From Clarkia xantiana subsp. parviflora (lineage: Eukaryota; Streptophyta; Magnoliopsida; Myrtales; Onagraceae), in contig JAPTYO010000010.1 of NCBI GenBank assembly GCA_036873135.1, positions 2,890,634 through 2,954,633 of the forward strand: DNA of 64,000 nucleotides, in the 5' to 3' direction. The notes below the pieces were generated by a model that worked only from the letters and a program-made list of their open reading frames with translations, was not told where the DNA came from and did not search any database. The translations under genes and the position numbers were made by a program. Within the stretch, counting starts at the first letter, position 1; every line of letters begins with the position of its first letter. This document shows, piece after piece, positions 21,088 through 32,043 of this stretch.

Positions 21088-22949
21088 AAAAAAAAAAAAA
21101 AAAAAGGAGCAGCCCACACACATATACAACCATGTTAGGTGGGAGTGGGACCGGCCGACTAGCTTAGACATAGTAGAGTAGAGGGACGGGAAAGGGAACA
21201 ACGAGCGAGACTTTTGGTTCATTCATTGATGATATACGTCCCCATACTCTGTTGTGTGTGTCAGCAACCACCCCATTTAATGCAACCTTACCCACTTTTT
21301 TTTTTGGAGGCAGCAACCTATTTATTATTTATTGGAGAAGAAAGAAATCGTGAAATAATAGAATAGAATAGAGAGGCACATACATGCCAATTCGAGTGAA
21401 TTTTCAAATTAAGGTAATTTGTTAAATTTATCGCAAACTAAGCTTTTTTAGAAATATTTTTCAAATTAGGTTTAACCATCTTGCGTGGCTGGCATTCACA
21501 TCACTATAAATGTATCTGTTTAATCATTTTGAGTTTCTAATTTAGATCCTACCGTTTTCATTATGCTACAAATGATTAGGATAATATAATTTAAAAAGGT
21601 TAATGAAAAAAATTGAAAATTTTAGGAGAATATATATAAAATAAATAATTATTAAATGAGAAAATTATGTTTTTAAAAAATTATTTTAATATAAAGTTAA
21701 AAGGTAAAGAAATAAATACACTTAAAGATTTTTTTTAAAGAATGAAAATATAAAGATAAAAGTATAAATAAATTCTAAAAAAACAGTTTAAATTTATTAA
21801 ATCATATAAAGTTAATGATTAGAGAAAATACATTACAAACTAACATTTTTTCCAATATTAAAGGTGAAGAACCAATAAAATTAATATCATTCAGTTTTTT
21901 TCTTTCATATTTTTCAATGATTAGTTTTTATTATATACAATATTTATAATAAATATTATTTTTTATGATTTTTAATTTTTTATATTTTAATCTCAATTTC
22001 TTTTTTCTAGAATTTAAATTTATAAGCATGGTTGTCTTTTTATTTTTTTCGATGTGCACTTTCATTATTTGAATTAAGAAAAAAAAATTCTACCCATTTT
22101 TTCCGTTTTATATTTTTACATTTAGTCTCTTTAAGTTTTCAATGTTTTCCTTATTTTCTTTGTAGTATATTTTGTTTAAGTTCATTTGTTACATCATGTA
22201 AATTTTAGGAAGCAAAGTAAAATTATAGATGCTTACACAAATATTTTTTTGATGATATGGCTGCTACGTATGATGAAGAAGCCTAGTTCGGTAATTAGTT
22301 TCAAAACAAGTCTAGTTTGAAAATTAATTTGGTGAATTGACCTATTATGAGATATTCACTCGATTAATTCCTCATAATCATTATTTATATCCTCAAATAT
22401 ATTTGTTATATACAATACATGTGTTTAATTTTTCACCATCTACTAAAATAGATTTATTCACAAAATTATATCTACTATCTTCTACCAGTAAAATACACGG
22501 TGTTTCACCATTAGAGATTAAATTTTTACATATAGAAACAAATGCTTTAATTATCGAGCAGCTCATATCAAATATTATGAATCCCAATTTAAAATTTATG
22601 TCTATTATTTTGAATTGCAGGATCTTTTGCTTCGCTTCAGTAAATACAAGTTTAGACTCTTTTTGCGGAAGCTATGACTAGAATGAGAGTTCTACAACAA
22701 TCAAGTATTCTTATACATTATGTTCAAACTAAGTTCTGTATGCGGGAAAACATATTCATGATCTGTGAACCCCGTTTGATTAGGAGAGTCTCTTTAGCTT
22801 GAACTCTTGGCGGTCGTTCCTCGAACTACCGCCTTTGTTTCCATGTATAATTCTTTTATATACTAAAAAAATGCATTAATTTATAGGCCCATTAAACTTG
22901 TATGGTCTAACTGGTGAAACCAGCCCAGACCCAATCATCATCATCGTCA
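21088..22949. other. AT-rich spacer
   Basis: About 1.9 kb between CHY1 and the next gene. It is AT-rich with several poly-A/T runs. The one longer open frame (22337-22681) has no recognisable domain and is not called. No repeat family from this window was recognised here. Confidence 0.5.
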
Positions 22950-23704
22950 AACTTTACAGGAAAAAAGAAAGGGCACGACACGGATGATATCTTCCAAAAC
23001 CAGAGTTTGATCGTCTCCGGCTGCCTAGTTCTGGTACTTGAATGCATCTACTTCCTTCTCCTAATTAGGAATTTTGACCTGAATTAATGATTTTATTATT
23101 TTTCTGTTCAAATAATTCAGCTATAGAAACATAATTGGATTCTATCTCTAGCAAGCATCCAATTGAATCTTTCAACTTCCTTTAGGTGCTGCGTATAATT
23201 ATAGTTTCAATTGTAAAAACTATATTTCTAATTGGCTTTTCATCCGTTGTTTTTGTTAAGTGAAGATCATTACCGCTGTGCTATTATATGTGTTGAGATA
23301 TTCGTGGTCCTTGTTGTTTGTAATTTCACTGGCGAAGTGAATAATTTCTGCTTGCTTTTTAGATAGGTAGTATATTCCAGATTGGGATAGGAGTTACACA
23401 GTCAGTGAATGATTTCGTAAAATATAAAAAGATGGAATAGATACTTGTTAGTTAGTGATCACGCTAACAATGCTATAGCTAAGACTTGCTGCCGGCTAGA
23501 ACAAAGAAGCTGATCCTCTTATAAACTAGTTTGTGATTGATCATTCTTGTTTCCATTGTTATTGAGGTTGGTTCTGGTTTTCAACTAATTTCTTACCGTT
23601 CTAATTTTGTATATTGAAAAGGTTCCATTATCTATCAAGAATATGGGATTTGGAGATTATTAATCTGAAAGTTGGATTTAAATGGTGTGAATAGAATTAT
23701 TAAA

Positions 23705-24451
23705 ATGGAAGGAAGGCGTTTGCCTAGTTGGATGTCAGCCCCACCTGTAAAACGCGAAACGTCTTCATCATCAACAGCTAGTGTTAGTTGTGGTAAAGAC
23801 AATGCAGCAGTTTCTATACAAGACAAGGAAGCCGAAGCTAAGGAGTTGACAGTGAATCAGCTTCCTGGAAATGAAGGTCAAAAGAAGAGGGGAAAACGGA
23901 AATTACATGATGCTATCACAATAAAGCGCGAGAAAGATTCTAAAGACGCAGCTCCTGGAAAAACAGCAGGGAAAATAAGAAAAAGAAGAGGAAAAGAAAG
24001 CCGTCCATCTCTTTCTGATGATGATAATGATGAAATTGCGTGCAACAGTGATATTGGTAATGAAGATGATGTGGAACTTACAGAAGAGGATTTACTGTCG
24101 ATTGCAAATGAGGTAGGTGATTTCTTTACTAACAGAAAAAGTAGGGTTCTTTTAATTAAGAAGTAGTTTGCAGAAAGATACTGATGATGGTTTAGTCGTG
24201 TTTAGTACATTGCAGCAGCAGGTAATGAAGATTCAAAAAAATTCTCTGGAAAACCAAAGAAGAAAAAGGTGGATGGTAGTAGTAGTGAATTTCCAGCAAC
24301 AAAGGAGGCTTCTATTCCTGCTTTTGGTTTTGAAAATTCAAGTGATGAAAAGAAGAGTGTTGTTGTTTCAAGCAGCAGCAGCAGCACAGTAGGTTGTGAG
24401 GATATGCTAAATCTTTTGTTGGGTAATCTGCTGAGTAAGAATGTCACATGA
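23705..24451 (+). CDS. Charged lysine-rich protein of unknown function
   Basis: I do not recognise this gene. Two exons, 23705-24112 and 24206-24451, give 217 aa. The protein starts MEGRRLPSWM and is then serine- and lysine-rich with nuclear-signal-like KKRGKRK and KIRKRRGKE, an acidic patch (DDDNDE), ELTEEDLLSIANE at the splice junction, KPKKKKVDG, a run of serines, and a hydrophobic end CEDMLNLLLGNLLSK. Composition suggests a nuclear protein. The ATG at 23705 is chosen because the open frame upstream has only a TTG. The 93-base intron runs from GTAGGT to TTTAG; reading through it reaches a stop. A leader intron of about 590 bases (near 23033 to 23620) is plausible. A Copia element lies 73 bases after the stop codon. 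Confidence 0.65.
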
Positions 24452-24524
24452 AGAAAAAGGAGCAGCTCACTGTCACTCACTGCCCATGATGACTGCAGTT
24501 GCAAAGAAGAGGATGAGCAGTCTC

Positions 24525-24730
24525 TGTAGAAGTATCGGGACTTATTTTACTGTTTTATAAAGTTTAGGAGGTATTATCATAAACCTCTTGAACTTAGTTA
24601 GTTAGAAGTTTCTGCTATATATATCAGACTTCGATATTGAAGATGTATGAACTTCAATTAATAAAATGTGAGATTATGAAGATCCTCTGCTTCATTTTCT
24701 TCAATTCATTCTTCCCTATAGAATTCTTCA
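24525..24730 (+). repeat. Copia 5' LTR
   Basis: It begins TGTAGAAGTATCGGGAC and ends GAATTCTTCA. Within it CTATATATATCAGAC is a likely TATA region, and AATAAAATGTGAG lies further on as a probable polyadenylation signal. Identical to the copy at 29333-29538. Confidence 0.95.
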
Positions 24731-24743
24731 TGGTATCAGAGCC
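24731..24743 (+). promoter_or_regulatory. Primer-binding site (initiator tRNA-Met)
   Basis: TGGTATCAGAGCC immediately after the LTR is the standard plant Copia primer-binding site, complementary to the 3' end of initiator methionine tRNA. Confidence 0.92.
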
Positions 24744-24836
24744 AACAAGATCAGATCTACTGATTTTCAGCTCAATTCGTTTCTTCTAAAAACTATCGGA
24801 TCGGTAATCAGAGTTTGATTTCTGAGTCAAGCATCG

Positions 24837-25649
24837 ATGGATTCAACAAACTCAGGAGTTCCGTTCACTGGATCACCATCTGTTTGGCCTAGTCTCGGGA
24901 ATTCCGGAGCAAATCGAGCCAATTCTGGAACTACTGGAGCTGGAGGTGGAGCAACAAATTCTATCGGACCTCACGACAGGTTCTATCTTCATCCTTCAGA
25001 CACTACTGGAGTTTCTCTGATAGAGCTTAAGCTCACTGGTAGTGATAACTATCAGGAATGGATCCATGCGATTTCAGATGCGTTGTTAGTTAAAAATAAA
25101 CTGAGTTTCGTTGATGGAACTTGTTTACGTGAATCTGTGTCTGAGGAACTGAAATTTCAATGGGATAGGTGTAATGCAGTAGTAAAGTCCTGGTTAATCA
25201 ATTCAATATCCAAGGATTTGACCCATGGGATGCACTATAGTCCAACTGCTAGATCTATTTGGGAGGATGTTCGTGAACGATTTAGTAAGGTAGATGGGAC
25301 CAGGATTTATCATCTTACTAGGGAGTTGTACCAGATTAAGCAGGGCTCTCTGTCTATTGCTAGTTATTTTGGCAAACTAAAAACCCTATGGGACGAATTG
25401 GCTGTTATTGATGATGATGGGCTTTGCAATGATTGTTTAATGTCTACTCGTGCCTTAGCCAAGAAAGAGAAGCAGAAATTGATCCAGTTTCTAATTGGGT
25501 TAAATGAGACCTTTGCTAATAATCGATCTGCATTATTGATGATGCATCCTTTGCCATCACTTAATTATGCATATTCGATGTTGATCCAAGAAGAAAACCA
25601 AAGGGTTGTGGTCAGTTCCTTACCTTCTGAAGTGATGTCTGATGTCTGA
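24837..25649 (+). CDS. Copia Gag
   Basis: 270 codons, starting 94 bases after the primer site. It has the plant Copia Gag (UBN2/Retrotran_gag) pattern: LTGSDNYQEWIHAISDAL, W..D..V.SWL.NS, and FxGKLKTLWDEL. The zinc knuckle is not in this frame; it lies in the pol frame downstream. The stop TGA at 25647-25649 is reached only because ATGTCTG occurs twice in tandem just before it. Without one copy the frame would run on into pol as in relatives with a single Gag-Pol protein. Confidence 0.9.
   Translation: MDSTNSGVPFTGSPSVWPSLGNSGANRANSGTTGAGGGATNSIGPHDRFYLHPSDTTGVSLIELKLTGSDNYQEWIHAISDALLVKNKLSFVDGTCLRESVSEELKFQWDRCNAVVKSWLINSISKDLTHGMHYSPTARSIWEDVRERFSKVDGTRIYHLTRELYQIKQGSLSIASYFGKLKTLWDELAVIDDDGLCNDCLMSTRALAKKEKQKLIQFLIGLNETFANNRSALLMMHPLPSLNYAYSMLIQEENQRVVVSSLPSEVMSDV
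25634..25647 (+). repeat. 7-bp tandem duplication at the gag-pol junction
   Basis: ATGTCTG is present twice in direct succession (25634-25640, 25641-25647). Seven extra bases shift the reading frame by one and create the Gag stop. Confidence 0.9.
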
Positions 25650-28600
25650 TGCTGCGATGTACTCTTCTAGCTTTAAAGCTGGTAAGAAATTCAACAATGG
25701 AGGAAACTCTTATGGAGGAAACTCTTATGCTGGTTCAAATACTTCAGGTGGTGGCAGTGGTTCTAATTCAACTCAGTTTAAGAATAAGAGAGACTGGATA
25801 TGTACTCATTGTGGAAAGAGAGGTCATAAAGTTGATAATTGCTGGAAGAAATTTGGAGTACCAGAAGAGGTTAAGGCAAGATGGGCTGCTGCTGCTGCAA
25901 ACTACTCTGATAATGGAGACACTGAGATATCTTTGGATCATTCTTTGGAATTGCAAGGAAATTCTAAGCAAACAAAACAACTTTCGGAGACAAAGAACAT
26001 GGCAGCTATGGTAGGTACCATTTTTACAGCTGCACTGCTTCATAACACTGCTGAACATCGATGGATAGTGGACAGTGGTGCCACTAATCACATGACTTGC
26101 AGGAAGGACTGGTTGTATGATGTTAGAGAAAACAATACCAACACCAGATCAGTAACACTCCCAACTGGTCACAATGTTGCAGTGACTCATATCGGAAGTT
26201 GTTTTGTGAATGGAAGTCTCAATCTGAAAAATGTTCTCCTAGTACCTAATTTTCAGTTTAATCTGATTTCAGTGTCTCAACTCTGCCATGATCTTTCCTG
26301 CACAATTGAATTCACTTGTGACTCTATGAAGTTTCAAGACCTTTCGACTGGAAACTCAATGGTGATTGGTAGGCAGCAAGGAGGACTGTATGTTCATGGT
26401 GAAGTGAAGAAGTCTGATCTTGTTGCAGCATTACATGGAAATGCAACACAAGACGATGAAGTTACTACCTGGCATAGAAGACTGGGGCATCTCCCATTTC
26501 CTCAGTTGCTGAAAATATTAAGCATAGATAATAGTTCTAGCTCTCATTTGAGTGATTGTATGGTTTGTCCACTTGCTCGACAAACCAGAACACCTTTTCC
26601 AGATAGTGTTTCAAGATCTGAATTTCCTTTTGACTTGATTCATATGGATGTATGGGGTCCCTATAGAGTTCAAACGATTGAAGGATTTCGTTATTTTCTA
26701 ACAATTGTTGATGATCATACTCGAATGACTTGGGTATATTTCATGAAATGGAAAGATGAAGTGATTATTCATATCAAGAGTTTTTTAGCTCAGATAAGAA
26801 GACAATTTCAAAAGGATGTCAAAATGTGCAGATCAGACAATGGCAGTGAATTTGTTAATTCTGCGATGAAGGAATTGTTTCAGAAGTTGAGAATGATTCA
26901 TCAGACTAGCTGCGTCTACACTCCCCAACAAAACGGGATTGTTGAACGCAAACATCGACATTTACTCGAAGTTGCAAGAAGCTTAAAATTGCAGGCCCAC
27001 GTACCAGACAAGTACTGGAACTTTTGCATTCATACCGCCTGCTATCTCATTAACAGATTGCCTTCAAGAGTTCTTGATGGTCAGAGCCCTTTTGAGCTCT
27101 TATTTAAAAGAAAATTCAACCCAAGTCACTTGAAGGTTTTTGGGTCACTTTGCTTTGCTGCTAATCTGCTTCAATCTGACAAATTTGGGTCAAGATCAAT
27201 TCCTTCTATATTTCTGGGGTATTCACCCACACAGAAAGGATATCGGCTTTTGAATATTCAAAGTCGACAATTCTTTGTAAGCAGAGATGTGCTCTTCAGA
27301 GAGCATATTTTCCCATTCAGCATGCCCAGAAAAGAATTTCAGCTATTTCTTGATGGTGAGGAGAAATCAACACCTGATTATAATCTTGTGTATGAAGTCC
27401 AAGGCCAGCAAGCATCTCAATCACAAGATCAGCATGTGATTCAGTCACCAAATCATTCTCATCAAGAAAACTCGTCCCAGGATGAACACTTAGAGGTTTC
27501 TCCAGCATCTGCACAATCTATGGACATTCATTCAGAGTCTTCAGAGTCTTCAGAGTCTCCTGAGCCTCCTCCACAAGTTCAACAAGCTCAAAGAAGACCT
27601 ACCAGGACAAGAGAACCTCCTAGATGGGCAAAAGACTATGTGATGAGTTGTAGCTCAATCACTTATGATAATGTTTCTGAGCAGTATAGATGTTTTTTGA
27701 GTTCAATCTCAAAAATACACGAACCATTGTCTTATGAAGAAGCTTCTGTGGATGATAATTGGAGAGAAGCTATGCAAACTGAGATTTCAGCATTACAAGA
27801 CAACAACACTTGGGATATTGTTGAATTACCAGCCAATAAAAGGCCAATTGGGTGCAAATGGATCTTCAAGGTCAAGTATCATGCAGATGGTTCTCTTGAA
27901 CGCTACAAGGCCAGGTTGGTAGCAAAGGGCTATACACAAGAAGCTGGGAAAGACTTCAAGGAGACTTTTTCTCCAGTTGTAAAGATGGTTACAGTAAGAA
28001 CTTTACTTGCTCTTGCTGCTGTAAAATCATGGCCAATCTTTCAACTAGACATCAACAATGCCTTTTTGCAAGGAGACTTGGAAGAGGAAGTGTATATGGA
28101 CATTCCACAAGGCTTTGAAGAAACTTTTGCAGGCAGTGGAACAGAAAAGAGAGTTTGCAAGCTGAACAAGTCCTTGTATGGATTTAAACAAGCTTCTCGA
28201 CAAAGGAATGTGAAGCTAACCAAGTCTCTTTTGCTGCATGGATATCAACAAAGTCAATTCGACTATTCATTATTCAGTAAGTTTGTTGATGGCAAGCAAG
28301 TTCATTTGCTAGTCTACGTCGATGATCTGCTAATCAGTGGTAATGATATATTGATGATCGATGAATTAAAACAAGTCTTAAAATCTCAGTTCAAACTTAA
28401 AGACTTGGGAATGCTCAAGTATTTTCTGGGAATGGAAGTAGCAAGATCAGCTGAGGGAATTATAGTCAATCAAAGAAAATATGCTCTTGAATTAGTTCAA
28501 GAAGCTGGTTTGCTGGAAGGGAAGATAGCTGCTACACCAATGGAGCAGGGACTCAAAATGACTTCCGTTGAGTATGATAATCACTTTGGGCTGAATAAAG

Positions 28601-29325
28601 ATGATCATCTGGTCAAAGACATTGAGAGGTATCGAAGAATTGTTGGAAGGCTCCTTTACCTCACGATAACAAGACCAGACATAGCTTATTCCGTGCAGGT
28701 TTTAAGTCAATTTGTTCAAGCCCCGAAGAAATCTCACATGAGTGCAGCCATGAGAGTAGTGAGGTACATTGGAGGAACACCTGGACAAGGTCTGTTTTTC
28801 TCATCAAATACAGATCTTCATACTTTGAGTGTCTTCTGTGATAGTGATTGGGGGTCCTGCACTGTGTCAAGAAGATCAGTCACAGGATTCTGTGTGAAAC
28901 TGGGAGATAGCACATTGTCCTGGAAATCAAAAAAGCAGCAAGTTGTTTCCTTTTCAAGTGCAGAAGCAGAATACAGAAGTATGAGAGTTGCTACTGCTGA
29001 AGTGGTTTGGATTCGTGGTTTACTGGGGGAAATGGGAATCAAATTGAAGGGACCAATTGCTTTGTTTTGTGACAGCAAAGCTGCAATTCAGATTGCAGGT
29101 AATCCCATGTTCCATGAGCGAACCAAACACATAGAAATCGATTGTCATTTCGTACGAGCAATGCTTCAAAAGGGAATAATTACTACTGAGTATATTGGAA
29201 CGAAAGACCAAATTGCTGATATATTGACCAAGGCTCTAAGCAGGACACAGCATGAAGTTCTTCTCAGTCAATTTGGAATTCGTGACATTTTCAAGAAGAT
29301 TGAAGAAGAAGGAGAAAAGAAATGA
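25642..29325 (+). CDS. Copia Pol (knuckle, protease, integrase, RT, RNase H)
   Basis: One open frame of 1,227 codons in +1 relative to Gag, overlapping it by 8 bases. Domains in order: CCHC knuckle CTHCGKRGHKVDNC near residue 54; protease DSGATNH near 143; integrase zinc region (WHRRLGH) and core with D, D and E (IHMDVWG, RSDNGSEF, NGIVERKH) from about 280 to 560; reverse transcriptase with KARLVAKGYTQ, QLDINNAFLQG and YVDD near 892; RNase H with FCDSDWG, SSAEAEYRS and FCDSKAA. No internal stop or frameshift is present. Near KQASRQ a usually conserved tryptophan is an arginine. The ATG at 25642 would need re-initiation or frameshifting to be used. Confidence 0.92.
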   Translation: MSDAAMYSSSFKAGKKFNNGGNSYGGNSYAGSNTSGGGSGSNSTQFKNKRDWICTHCGKRGHKVDNCWKKFGVPEEVKARWAAAAANYSDNGDTEISLDHSLELQGNSKQTKQLSETKNMAAMVGTIFTAALLHNTAEHRWIVDSGATNHMTCRKDWLYDVRENNTNTRSVTLPTGHNVAVTHIGSCFVNGSLNLKNVLLVPNFQFNLISVSQLCHDLSCTIEFTCDSMKFQDLSTGNSMVIGRQQGGLYVHGEVKKSDLVAALHGNATQDDEVTTWHRRLGHLPFPQLLKILSIDNSSSSHLSDCMVCPLARQTRTPFPDSVSRSEFPFDLIHMDVWGPYRVQTIEGFRYFLTIVDDHTRMTWVYFMKWKDEVIIHIKSFLAQIRRQFQKDVKMCRSDNGSEFVNSAMKELFQKLRMIHQTSCVYTPQQNGIVERKHRHLLEVARSLKLQAHVPDKYWNFCIHTACYLINRLPSRVLDGQSPFELLFKRKFNPSHLKVFGSLCFAANLLQSDKFGSRSIPSIFLGYSPTQKGYRLLNIQSRQFFVSRDVLFREHIFPFSMPRKEFQLFLDGEEKSTPDYNLVYEVQGQQASQSQDQHVIQSPNHSHQENSSQDEHLEVSPASAQSMDIHSESSESSESPEPPPQVQQAQRRPTRTREPPRWAKDYVMSCSSITYDNVSEQYRCFLSSISKIHEPLSYEEASVDDNWREAMQTEISALQDNNTWDIVELPANKRPIGCKWIFKVKYHADGSLERYKARLVAKGYTQEAGKDFKETFSPVVKMVTVRTLLALAAVKSWPIFQLDINNAFLQGDLEEEVYMDIPQGFEETFAGSGTEKRVCKLNKSLYGFKQASRQRNVKLTKSLLLHGYQQSQFDYSLFSKFVDGKQVHLLVYVDDLLISGNDILMIDELKQVLKSQFKLKDLGMLKYFLGMEVARSAEGIIVNQRKYALELVQEAGLLEGKIAATPMEQGLKMTSVEYDNHFGLNKDDHLVKDIERYRRIVGRLLYLTITRPDIAYSVQVLSQFVQAPKKSHMSAAMRVVRYIGGTPGQGLFFSSNTDLHTLSVFCDSDWGSCTVSRRSVTGFCVKLGDSTLSWKSKKQQVVSFSSAEAEYRSMRVATAEVVWIRGLLGEMGIKLKGPIALFCDSKAAIQIAGNPMFHERTKHIEIDCHFVRAMLQKGIITTEYIGTKDQIADILTKALSRTQHEVLLSQFGIRDIFKKIEEEGEKK

Positions 29326-29332
29326 GGAGGAA
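29316..29332 (+). promoter_or_regulatory. Polypurine tract
   Basis: AAAAGAAATGAGGAGGAA-type purine-rich stretch directly before the right LTR; it primes plus-strand DNA synthesis in such elements. Confidence 0.75.
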
Positions 29333-29538
29333 TGTAGAAGTATCGGGACTTATTTTACTGTTTTATAAAGTTTAGGAGGTATTATCATAAACCTCTTGAA
29401 CTTAGTTAGTTAGAAGTTTCTGCTATATATATCAGACTTCGATATTGAAGATGTATGAACTTCAATTAATAAAATGTGAGATTATGAAGATCCTCTGCTT
29501 CATTTTCTTCAATTCATTCTTCCCTATAGAATTCTTCA
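29333..29538 (+). repeat. Copia 3' LTR
   Basis: Same sequence as 24525-24730 from TGTAGAAG to ATTCTTCA with no difference that I can see. The GTCTC duplication follows. Confidence 0.95.
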
Positions 29539-29543
29539 GTCTC

Positions 29544-30008
29544 AACTCAAGGACATGTTTCTTTCATCAATCAACAACATTGACTATTACTCTCTATATT
29601 TAATTTTAACTTTATTGTACAGAAGAAGAAGATACATATGATAGTCAGCAACAAATTAATTATGTTTTTTGTAATTGGATAATAGGATAGGATAGGAGAC
29701 ATCCTTCGTCAATGTAATGACAGTTTAACCGACCATATATATTCCGTTCATCAAATCAAACGACCTGGTCTGTGTTGCCCTGGCTGGGTCCTATCGAGCT
29801 TATATTTTTGAAATGGAGCTGGCAGGCATAAGTCGACCTGAATGTACGCTAAACGGGCGGATCAAGGAAGGGCTTAATCACGCTGCGAGTCACCTAGCAT
29901 TGATGGCGATGATGACTGATAGGAAGATATTTGGCAGTTTACGAATGATATCGAGGCTTTCTATGTAGTGAACACGACGATGACGTCGCTTAATTAGGCG
30001 GGGGAGAA
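29544..30008 (+). other. 3' flank of the 217-aa gene, then Gypsy-like remnant
   Basis: The first ~150 bases continue the interrupted host transcript region. From about 29780 the sequence ends in GGCGGGGGAGAA directly before an LTR-like TGTCA, the usual polypurine end of a Gypsy element. The internal coding part is missing or unreadable. Confidence 0.45.
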
Positions 30009-30222
30009 TGTCATCGTGATAAATTAAGATTTTTATGTGACTCTTCGAGCCTCATTTACAAGTTTGGACGTATATCAAGGAGTCTTGGGATATAAGCAAT
30101 TCTAAAATATTTTAGAAGTCTCCACACACAGGTAGATATCTCTTGTAATTAATTAGTAGATAGTATTTAATGGGGTAGTTGAAATCTGTAATAATGCGAG
30201 TAGATGGTAGATGACTTCCTTA

Positions 30223-32043
30223 GAGCACTTCCAATAGTAGTGCCTAGTTCCTAGTTCCATGTTGTAAATTTATTATTGTAGAGAGTGTCTAGTGTCTAGT
30301 GCCATTTACTGTTGGTCCCTACTGGTAATGATTAAATAGGCACTTGCATTTTCAATAGGAGTGCCTTGTTCCAAAATGGGAGTGCCTAGTTCCAATTTTT
30401 GCCACTGGACGCTGACTAGGCGCCACTAGGCGTGACTAGGATTACTAATATTACTGTTTTGCCATTATTGAGTGAATAGTGAAGTGGGACAGTGCCTACT
30501 AGTAGGAACTCCCAAGTTACTGTTCATGTCGGTGCCAACTTTTTAATATTATTTTATTCGATTGTGTTGCTCATCTCTTTGATTGTATATATATTCGGTT
30601 ACGCTAAGTCAGATAGACAAGAGCCGTAATCAGTCATTTTGAATATTATGTAACATAAATAACGACACGAACCAAAATTACTACTTTTTAACTTTGAATC
30701 AATTTCGAAATTTTCATATCTAATTTGTTTATATGTTACCATGTTGAATAACCGTTAATTCTAAATTTTGAAATAGTATAACATTTCAAATTATTAAATA
30801 TGGAAAATAATTACTACAAAATATTATATTATTTTAATGCATATATATTTTTATATATTTTACGTATTATAATATTATATGAAAGAAATATATCTTTTAC
30901 GATAAATTATTATAAAAATTATCCTTTTAAAATGATGTATATATAATATATTTCTAATTTACATATATTGAAAATCATATATAAAAACACATGATTAATG
31001 CAATAATCAATTTACTAATATGATCATGGATGTACATAAACGTGAATATGTTGATGATGTTGAATTAATATATGTCAATAATCGTATAACAGATATACAT
31101 TGATTACGGTGAAATAATAGATTCAATGAATTTGATTGATCAATGTTATTATATCAACAATTATACTTATCAATTATTCTACATACCGCATGGGGACTGC
31201 ACCTAATAGTAATTTTACCTTGGTCAAGTAACGTATAATTATTGCAATGAATTGACAATAGAGAACTATGGATATGCACGAACCGGTCGGGCCCGAATAT
31301 GTTCCGAACTGGATTGGTACTAATTAAAACAGTATGGTCCGGTCTGGACTGAATTTGAAATTAGCACTAAAAATTCTGGACCGATTTTGGACTGGAACTG
31401 TAAAAAAAGTCTGGTTCGGTTCAAAACTGGTCCGACCCATTTTCCTATACAAATTTACCCTAATTAAAAAAAACGAAAAACCGATCCTCCGACAAAACTG
31501 ATCCAGTTAAAAACCAGCTCAAAACAGTCTGGTCCAGTCAAAAATCAATTTTTTGAGAAGTATATTACTGGTTTTTGGTCTGGTTCTCCTCTCGCATAAT
31601 TGGTCTGTTTGGAACCGGTTCAGTCTATACCAGTTCCGAACCGACCGGCCCGGTTATTTTCTTATCCCTATAGAATGTAAATTTTTATTAAAAAATTCAA
31701 TTACATTTTTATAATTTTGTATATATTTTTCCCTATTTTTTTTAATTAAAACATCTAATACTTGAATCTCATTATTTATTCATGTCCGTATTTGTAAAAA
31801 AATATGAATATATAATTTATATATAATGATATATAATTTATATATAATGCAAAAATTATATTTGAATTATGAAATTATGTGGGTCCCAATGTAGAAGTGG
31901 AACTTGGCATCCACTACTGGAGAGAGTGCCAATTTTACAGTGTCATTTACTGTAGCAAATACTGTAGCAGTGCCACTTTGATGAGTTGGCAGTGACGTGG
32001 CTGCTGATGTGGAGGCACTAGGCACTTCCTATTGGAAGTGCTC
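30223..32043. mobile_element. Non-autonomous PIF/Harbinger-like element
   Basis: The ends GAGCACTTCCAATAG and CTATTGGAAGTGCTC are inverted, and the similarity continues as AGTGCCTAGT. The element is flanked by TTA at 30220-30222 and 32044-32046, the 3-bp duplication typical of PIF/Harbinger. Its 1.8 kb interior is AT-rich and has no transposase frame. It sits inside the Gypsy-like LTR. Confidence 0.85.
31270..31667. repeat. Nested foldback repeat rich in CCGGTT/GGTCCG
   Basis: Left GGATATGCACGAACCGGTC is mirrored at the right by CCGACCGGCCCGGTTA...CTTATCC. Inside are many variants of GGTCCG, CTGGTC and CCGGTT on both strands. It lies within the Harbinger-like element. CTAT flanks both sides, but a longer duplication is not clear. 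Confidence 0.6.

Larger units (their letters stand above)
24520..29543 (+). mobile_element. Young Ty1/Copia retrotransposon
   Basis: A complete element, 24525-29538, flanked by the 5-bp duplication GTCTC (24520-24524 and 29539-29543). The two 206-bp LTRs look identical base for base, so insertion is recent. A primer-binding site complementary to initiator tRNA-Met follows the left LTR, and a purine tract precedes the right one. The short LTRs suggest the Ale/Retrofit side of Copia, which is inference. Gag and pol are in different frames because of a 7-bp tandem duplication near 25634, so autonomy is doubtful. Confidence 0.96.

Noticed and set aside
22337..22681. 114-codon open frame in the spacer before the 217-aa gene
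   Set aside because: No domain or conserved motif that I recognise, AT-rich codons, and no visible promoter or intron context. It is likely chance, or a decayed fragment that I cannot identify.
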